Assembly: GCA_937893785.1 (NCBI GenBank)
Contig: CALCSP010000630.1
Span: 1 to 11,036 of the forward strand
From: an uncultured Verrucomicrobiales bacterium
Lineage (GTDB): Bacteria; Verrucomicrobiota; Verrucomicrobiia; Verrucomicrobiales; DEV007
Reading direction: 5' to 3'
Length of the DNA: 11,036 bases
Below the pieces are notes generated by a model. The model was not told the origin of the DNA and searched no databases. It saw nothing but the letters and a program-made list of their open reading frames with translations. Position numbers and translations under genes: made by a program. This document shows, one piece after another, positions 6,631 to 11,036 of this stretch (position 1 is the stretch's first letter; each line of letters opens with the position of its first letter).

Positions 6631-6663
6631 AAGAAAAAAGCATCCCATCGCTGGGATGCTTTT
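6631..6663 (-). terminator. Intercistronic terminator/attenuator hairpin between gap and pgk
   Basis: AAAAGCATCCCA (6636-6647) and TGGGATGCTTTT (6652-6663) form a perfect 12-bp stem. Read on the minus strand, the loop is GCGA, a GNRA tetraloop, and the stem runs into a TTTTTTCTT tract. This has the form of a strong intrinsic terminator, yet it lies inside the gap-pgk spacer with no space for a full new promoter before pgk. It probably terminates part of the transcription or stabilises the gap 3' end, making more gap than pgk mRNA. Confidence 0.85.
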
Positions 6664-6689
6664 CCATTTTCTTTGAGATTATCAGCTAA

Positions 6690-7691
6690 TTAGTTTCCTG
6701 CGAGCAGATACATTGCATCGATTGCCCTGTTACTGTAGCCCCACTCGTTATCATACCATCCTACCACCTTTACAAGGTCTCCACCCATTTCCAGAGTCAC
6801 GTCTGCATCAAGAATGCATGAATGAGGATTACCAACAATATCCATAAGCACAGGTTCCTCTTCTGAATATTCGAGAATTCCCTTTAACTCACCTTCAGCC
6901 GCCTCCTTGAACTTGGCGTTTATTTCCTCCACGGTAGTCTTTTCGCGAAGTTGAGCAGTAAAGTCAGTAACAGATCCTGTAGGCGTGGGCACGCGAAAAG
7001 CTCCCCCATTAAGTTTGCCCTTGAGCTCCGGAATCACCTCCCCAATTGCTCTGGCTGCACCAGTGCTCGATGGGATGATGTTAACAGCAGCAGAGCGAGC
7101 ACGCCGGAAATCGCTGTGCGGGGCATCTAGTAGGCGCTGGTCCCCGGTGTAACTGTGAATAGTGCTCATCACACCACGTTCCACACCAAATGCATCATTG
7201 AGAACCTTTACCATTGGCGCGAGGCAATTGGTCGTACAGCTAGCATTAGAAACAACGTGATGCTCATCACCGTTGTACTGGTCGGAATTAATACCCAAAC
7301 ACATTGTCAGGTCCACGTTCTTACCAGGTGCAGAAATCAGCACCTTCTTTGCTCCCCCATTCGTAATATGCAGTTCGGCTTTCTCCCGGGCTGTGAAAAA
7401 ACCAGTCGACTCGAGCACCACATCCACACTGTGATCAGACCACGGAAGCTTAGCTGGATCTCGCTCCTCATACACTCTTATAGTATGACCATCCACGGTG
7501 ATACTGTTATCATCATGACTAATCTCGGCATCAAGCTTGCCACAGGTGGAATCCCATTTCAGCAAATGTGCGAGGGTTTTATTGTCGGTAAGATCATTAA
7601 CTGCAACAACGCTTTTACGTTGTTCAGGTGTCATCGCGCGGAAGACATTGCGTCCGATCCGGCCAAATCCGTTAATTCCAAAATTGGGCAT
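6690..7691 (-). CDS. gap: Glyceraldehyde-3-phosphate dehydrogenase
   Basis: This 333-residue cytoplasmic enzyme oxidises and phosphorylates glyceraldehyde 3-phosphate to 1,3-bisphosphoglycerate. The Rossmann fold opens with INGFGRIGR (6-14). D34 in VNDLTD, at the end of the second strand, points to NAD rather than NADP. The catalytic cysteine is C152 in SNASCTTNCLAP. HSYTGDQRLLDAPH and RRARSAAVNIIPSSTGAA form the substrate-binding region, and WYDNEWGYSNR closes the active site near the C-terminus. Length is normal. The start is fixed by MPNFGINGFG, although no Shine-Dalgarno sequence is visible. It is the first gene of the glycolytic cluster, with a candidate promoter and a structured leader upstream and a hairpin separating it from pgk. 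Confidence 0.98.
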   Translation of the reverse strand: MPNFGINGFGRIGRNVFRAMTPEQRKSVVAVNDLTDNKTLAHLLKWDSTCGKLDAEISHDDNSITVDGHTIRVYEERDPAKLPWSDHSVDVVLESTGFFTAREKAELHITNGGAKKVLISAPGKNVDLTMCLGINSDQYNGDEHHVVSNASCTTNCLAPMVKVLNDAFGVERGVMSTIHSYTGDQRLLDAPHSDFRRARSAAVNIIPSSTGAARAIGEVIPELKGKLNGGAFRVPTPTGSVTDFTAQLREKTTVEEINAKFKEAAEGELKGILEYSEEEPVLMDIVGNPHSCILDADVTLEMGGDLVKVVGWYDNEWGYSNRAIDAMYLLAGN

Positions 7692-7705
7692 AAGCTATTC
7701 GTGTT

Positions 7706-7742
7706 TGAGTATCTCTGAGTATCAGATCCTTGTTGATCAAGG
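7706..7742 (-). promoter_or_regulatory. gap leader: hairpin near the predicted 5' end and tandem octamer repeat
   Basis: In the predicted gap leader, CCTTG and CAAGG (7738-7742 and 7728-7732 on the minus strand) form a 5-bp hairpin with a 5-nt loop, starting about at the expected transcript 5' end. Next comes the octamer GATACTCA twice (7716-7723 and 7706-7713) with a 2-nt gap, a period of 10 nt. The hairpin could protect the mRNA 5' end; the tandem repeat could be a protein site. Both roles are inferred. Confidence 0.45.
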
Positions 7743-7749
7743 GGCGCTT

Positions 7750-7778
7750 ACTAAAGCAAAGCGGATGCCCAGCGTCAA
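7750..7778 (-). promoter_or_regulatory. Candidate gap promoter
   Basis: TTGACG (7773-7778 on the minus strand, 5 of 6 to the -35 consensus) is separated by exactly 17 bp from TTTAGT (7750-7755, 4 of 6 to the -10 consensus). Transcription would start near 7743 and give a leader of about 50 nt. This is the best promoter match in the 246-bp spacer between the protease gene and gap. Confidence 0.55.
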
Positions 7779-7797
7779 CTCGCTTGCAAAGATTCAA

Positions 7798-7827
7798 TTA
7801 ATACACTTTTTAACCGTTAACAATCAA
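7798..7827 (-). promoter_or_regulatory. Possible second gap promoter with a palindrome in its spacer
   Basis: TTGATT (7822-7827) and TATTAA (7798-7803), spaced by 18 bp on the minus strand, each match 4 of 6 consensus positions. Between them lies TTAACCGTTAA (7810-7820), an 11-bp palindrome with a single central base, which could be an operator. The stretch is AT-rich, so chance is a serious alternative. Confidence 0.25.
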
Positions 7828-7937
7828 CGATTTATAAGAATGCTCATTTCAAGATATGATTCCAAATAATACACACCCCATCATTTTGGGCATTCATACA
7901 GGCATTCTCACGCTGCAAAGGAATCCTTCAAAAGACA

Positions 7938-10796
7938 TTATTTTGGCGCTGATTTACCACCCTGCGGTATAATTTTAACGATCACGGCACGCTCTGGAGC
8001 AAGGTATTTCAAAGCGAGTTGATTGACCTCCTCAACCTTAATGGACTTGTAATCACTCAGCATTGTGCGCGCCCATTCAATCTTCTGGGGAAACTCCTGA
8101 GAACTCATTGTGACCGTCGACAACCAGTAACTGTTCTGTCGCAGTTGTTGATCAATTCCGTTCAACAGGGGCTTGAGTGCTCTTTGAAGTTCATCGGAGC
8201 TAGTTCCCTCCTCCGCAAGCTCATCACCAATGCCACGCACCACCTGAGCGATTTTTTCCGCCTGTTCAGGGGCCACGGTAATCATAGACATCATGTAGCC
8301 AAAATTCTTGTAAGTAGAACTGGAGATATTTCTTGCATAAGGACTATAGGCTTCTCCCAATTCCTCCCGGACTTTCTTGCGTAAGCGATCAGCAAAAATT
8401 GATCCCAGAACACTTAATCTGCGGGTCCTGCTAATATCCCAAATATCGTCTGTCTTCCAGTAAACTCCCACCATTCCTTTGGGAATCTCAGAATCAAACT
8501 TGAAAATTCTGGATTGTCCGCCATCGGCAAACTGCATCTCTCTACGCTTATCATGAGCTGGTTTTTCAAGGCTACGCTCAGGCAGTGCCCCCAAAGTTCT
8601 GGCAAGCTCGTTTAAAATATCCTCTTCCTCAAAATCTCCCACAATGGCAACTTCCATAAAACCTGACCGCAGGGCATCCCCCATCCACTCCCGCACTTCC
8701 CCGAATGTACGGGACAAAAGTTCATTGCGATCTGGAAAACCTGACCTAAAATCACGTTTTTTCAGAAACACATCCACCCTGTCGCTAAATACCCCCATTG
8801 GTGTATGGGACAATTGCGTATAAATCGGATCAAGATTCTTGTGTAACTGCCGCAATGCTTCCTCACGGTAACCGGGAGCCACCAAATAAGCCGTTAATAA
8901 CTCCATTGTATTGGCAAAATCCTTGCGATTTGTAGATCCATTGAATACAAAGGCATCCTCCCCTACAGAAAAGGACAGGTCCGCAGTCTTACCTGCAAAC
9001 AACCTGCGTAGTTCATCGGCGCTGTGTTTCTCCAGACCTCCTGCGTTCATTGCCGCACTCGCTACCAAGGGCAGCCCAGGCTTTCCGTTCGGCAAGGTTA
9101 ATAAACCTCCACCAATGCGAACCCCGATGGAAATTGTGTCTTTCTCAAAATCAGTTTGTTTCAAATTAAGCCGAACATTATTAGCAAAGCGTAGCTGAAT
9201 GATACCCAAGTCCTTAATCGCAACGCGCTCCGCAATAACACCGGGTTTCCCAAAAGAGGTATAGGCAAAACTGGATTGTTTCGTCTCTTCAAGCGGATCC
9301 ACTTGAACACCGGAAGACCTTTCATAAGCTTTAATAATTTCCTTATCCCCACCTGACACTTTAACGTTACCGCCAATAAAAAGTTGTCGATCTTTCGAAC
9401 CCCATGCATTCCGTAGCCCTGCCGCACAAACATCCGGTGTTAACTGGGATATCTTCTCATTGAACCATTCAAGGGATTGCTCAGGACTTGAAAAAACCCT
9501 CCCTCTGGAGATGGAACTCACCAGCATATCTGCAAGTCCACGCGACTTGCGTGATCCAGCGCTACGAACAGATTGCTCGTAACCATTACGCATATTTGCA
9601 ACAACCTCATCAAACTCAGCACGGCTAAACCCGTGCATGAGAGCCCTGCGGATCTCCTGTTCGGCAACGGCGAGAGAACTCTCCCAGTTGTTCGGTTCAC
9701 AGGTCACGTAAATGCTTGCAAACCGCACAAAATCCATAAAATCCTGCGCATATGCCCCCCCTCCTGTAATTACTGCCCCTTCTTTCTTGGCCAATTCGGA
9801 AAGGCGGTTGTTAATGATACTGCTCGCAATTCGCAGGGACATATCCTGAATCCTTTTCTTGCTGCTGTCTGGCTCCCACTTGTAGGGGCTGACCACCTCA
9901 ATACTCACACTCGTTTCAGTAGCTTCCTTTTCGTAATGCGCCTTCGCAATCACTCCTCTTCCTGTCGTAATCTTGCCAAGATGAGGATCGGGACTGGGAG
10001 TCACCGACCGCTTCATGCCCGAGAACTGGCTCCTGATAAGTGGCAACAACTTTTCGGGATCTGCGGCACCCGTAATCACCAGAGCCATTCTTTCAGGAGT
10101 ATACCACTTCCTGTAAAAATCCATGAACACTTCACGCTCAGCACCATTGATTACCTCTTTAATACCTATTGGAAACCTCTTGCTTATGAGTGAATCCGGC
10201 AGGGCAAATTTGTAAGCCACTTTCTGTGTTCGCCACTGTGCCGAATCACGTGTCAGCATTTCGCTGAGTATCACCCCACGTTCTTTGTCAAGCTCAGTTG
10301 CACTCATCAACATTCCATCCGCATAATCGCGCAGCAAAAGCAAGGAACGCTTGATCAATGCATCATCAGGCTTTGGCAATTCAAGCTTGTATACTGTCTC
10401 TTTAAATGAGGTGTGAGCATTTGTGTCACCACCAAAAGACATCCCCAAGCGCTGAAAATATTCCACCATTTCCCCCGCCGGAAAATTCTTTGTTCCGTTA
10501 AAAGCCATATGCTCAATAAAATGAGCCAGACCTTGTTGCTCATCAGTTTCCATGAGGGATCCTGCGTCCACATAGAGGCGCAGGCTAAGCCTATTTGGCG
10601 GTTCCGGATTAGGCATAATCGCATAACGAAATCCGTTATCCAGAACGCCAAAAGTGATCGCAGGGTCCGGTTTCAGGTCGCTACTATCATGTGCCCAGAC
10701 TCCCGAATCTTGAGCAGACAGTCTTGCCACGGAAAGCCACAGGAAAAAAACAAGTAAGCCTCTTAATACTTTAAACTGCAGGATTCTTTTAATCAT
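7938..10796 (-). CDS. Secreted M16 (PqqL-like) zinc metalloprotease
   Basis: This 952-residue protein is an M16-family (pitrilysin/insulinase clan) zinc peptidase with two tandem halves. Residues 1-28 are a signal peptide (basic start, hydrophobic 11-23, cleavage near SAQ at 27-29), so it acts outside the cytoplasm. The inverted zinc motif H92-F-I-E95-H96 is intact, and E172 in DKERGVILSE, 76 residues later, is in place as the third ligand. The ETVYKLELP segment (133-141) is also typical. The second half has an M16 C-terminal domain with the GEAYSPYARN substrate-binding signature and no second HxxEH, as expected for the inactive half. Length and the AHFIEHMAFNGTKNFP segment resemble E. coli PqqL, a periplasmic peptidase; the substrate here is unknown. 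It stands alone: an intrinsic terminator lies upstream and a 246-bp spacer separates it from gap. No clear terminator follows it. No Shine-Dalgarno sequence precedes the ATG. Confidence 0.95.
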   Translation of the reverse strand: MIKRILQFKVLRGLLVFFLWLSVARLSAQDSGVWAHDSSDLKPDPAITFGVLDNGFRYAIMPNPEPPNRLSLRLYVDAGSLMETDEQQGLAHFIEHMAFNGTKNFPAGEMVEYFQRLGMSFGGDTNAHTSFKETVYKLELPKPDDALIKRSLLLLRDYADGMLMSATELDKERGVILSEMLTRDSAQWRTQKVAYKFALPDSLISKRFPIGIKEVINGAEREVFMDFYRKWYTPERMALVITGAADPEKLLPLIRSQFSGMKRSVTPSPDPHLGKITTGRGVIAKAHYEKEATETSVSIEVVSPYKWEPDSSKKRIQDMSLRIASSIINNRLSELAKKEGAVITGGGAYAQDFMDFVRFASIYVTCEPNNWESSLAVAEQEIRRALMHGFSRAEFDEVVANMRNGYEQSVRSAGSRKSRGLADMLVSSISRGRVFSSPEQSLEWFNEKISQLTPDVCAAGLRNAWGSKDRQLFIGGNVKVSGGDKEIIKAYERSSGVQVDPLEETKQSSFAYTSFGKPGVIAERVAIKDLGIIQLRFANNVRLNLKQTDFEKDTISIGVRIGGGLLTLPNGKPGLPLVASAAMNAGGLEKHSADELRRLFAGKTADLSFSVGEDAFVFNGSTNRKDFANTMELLTAYLVAPGYREEALRQLHKNLDPIYTQLSHTPMGVFSDRVDVFLKKRDFRSGFPDRNELLSRTFGEVREWMGDALRSGFMEVAIVGDFEEEDILNELARTLGALPERSLEKPAHDKRREMQFADGGQSRIFKFDSEIPKGMVGVYWKTDDIWDISRTRRLSVLGSIFADRLRKKVREELGEAYSPYARNISSSTYKNFGYMMSMITVAPEQAEKIAQVVRGIGDELAEEGTSSDELQRALKPLLNGIDQQLRQNSYWLSTVTMSSQEFPQKIEWARTMLSDYKSIKVEEVNQLALKYLAPERAVIVKIIPQGGKSAPK

Positions 10797-10836
10797 AAGT
10801 CAAAGATCGTATAGTTGGCAGACAGGAAGTCAAAGA
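10797..10836 (-). promoter_or_regulatory. Protease-gene promoter with 30-bp-spaced direct repeat
   Basis: TTGACT (10828-10833 on the minus strand, 5 of 6 to -35) and TACGAT (10806-10811, 4 of 6 to -10) with a 16-bp spacer form a candidate promoter between the upstream terminator and the protease ATG. The 10-mer TCTTTGACTT occurs twice, at 10827-10836 (covering the -35) and at 10797-10806 (touching the start codon), with a period of 30 bp, near three helical turns. Use of this promoter would give an almost leaderless mRNA. Confidence 0.45.
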
Positions 10837-10842
10837 CTCCTC

Positions 10843-10877
10843 AAAAAAACTCTGCTAATGAAAAAATAGCTGCAGAG
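10843..10877 (-). terminator. Intrinsic terminator of the right-edge gene
   Basis: CTCTGC (10872-10877) and GCAGAG (10850-10855), read on the minus strand, form a 6-bp stem with a 16-nt loop, followed directly by seven T residues (10849-10843). The hairpin begins 2 bp after the stop codon of the partial gene at the right edge. It would insulate the protease promoter. Confidence 0.75.
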
Positions 10878-10879
10878 CA

Positions 10880-11035
10880 TCATCCCAAACAGCTCACCTT
10901 CAATCTAGCTTTTATAGCGTCCTTGTAATATCTACAGGTAATGATACATAATTCTGGAATATCCACCTCTCCATAAACACTCTTCAGATAGGGCCTAAAA
11001 GCTCGCATAATATTCTCATTATCGAAAGATTCGCA
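10880..11035 (-). CDS. C-terminal fragment of an uncharacterised protein, cut by window edge
   Basis: A frame of 51 codons plus a TGA stop (10880-10882) enters from the right edge on the minus strand. Its N-terminus lies outside the window. The visible part is rich in charged and aromatic residues (RAFRPYLKSVYGEVDIPEL, then ITCRYYKDAIKARLKV) with three cysteines (30, 34, 49 of the fragment) and no membrane segment. I do not recognise the family. The short length alone would be weak evidence. The intrinsic terminator placed 2 bp after its stop codon, and the early stops I saw in the other two frames of this strand, make a real gene likely. It is separated by 83 bp from the protease start and is probably a different transcription unit. 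Confidence 0.55.
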   Translation of the reverse strand, partial: CESFDNENIMRAFRPYLKSVYGEVDIPELCIITCRYYKDAIKARLKVSCLG

Positions 11036-11036
11036 G

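Noticed and set aside
7537..7869. Plus-strand open frame reaching into the gap upstream spacer
   Set aside because: Half of it is antisense to gap and the rest covers the predicted gap promoter and leader; no recognisable protein features.
7860..7937. Terminator after the M16 protease gene
   Set aside because: Short inverted repeats exist (for example CCCC/GGG near 7877-7890) but stems are short and no T tract follows, so I cannot support a terminator.
1..11036. CRISPR array, tRNA, rRNA, insertion sequence or attachment site
   Set aside because: I looked for spaced repeats, cloverleaf-like stretches, transposase frames and long terminal inverted repeats and saw none.

Overview
This window looks like ordinary bacterial chromosome of moderate GC content. 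I favour a member of the Verrucomicrobiota (Opitutales/Puniceicoccales-like). The reasons are the style of the housekeeping proteins, a gap-pgk-tpiA gene order, a PqqL-like M16 protease with a signal peptide, and start codons that mostly lack a Shine-Dalgarno sequence. The assignment is inference from memory of protein families and has moderate-to-low confidence.

Layout, left to right. Positions 1-1431 hold three minus-strand genes read right to left: an FmdB-type zinc-ribbon protein, a membrane-anchored protein of unknown function (distantly YpmS/DUF2140-like), and an unknown protein that runs off the left edge. Diverging from these, 1578-2548 holds a two-gene plus-strand unit: a lipoprotein L,D-transpeptidase-family (YkuD) protein and a single-domain rhodanese. 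A 275-bp convergent spacer with mutually exclusive inverted repeats follows. Next comes argG (argininosuccinate synthase, minus). It diverges from crcB (fluoride channel, plus) across only 41 bp.

From 4600 to 7691 a minus-strand glycolytic cluster reads gap -> pgk -> tpiA. A terminator-shaped hairpin with a GNRA-type loop sits between gap and pgk, just ahead of the only strong Shine-Dalgarno site in the window. The gap leader has a promoter with 17-bp spacing, a hairpin near the predicted 5' end and a tandem octamer repeat. Farther upstream on the same strand is a secreted 952-residue M16 zinc metalloprotease. It is preceded by a promoter-like region carrying a 10-bp direct repeat with a 30-bp period. 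The right edge holds the C-terminal end of one more minus-strand gene, closed by an intrinsic terminator.

The genes cover central carbon metabolism (gap, pgk, tpiA), arginine synthesis (argG), fluoride resistance (crcB) and envelope or sulfur functions (YkuD lipoprotein, rhodanese, M16 protease). I found no mobile element, CRISPR array, rRNA or tRNA, and no convincing new multi-gene system. The most interesting signals are regulatory: the gap/pgk intercistronic hairpin, the compressed argG/crcB divergent region, the repeat-flanked protease promoter, and the uncharacterised gene pair at the left edge.
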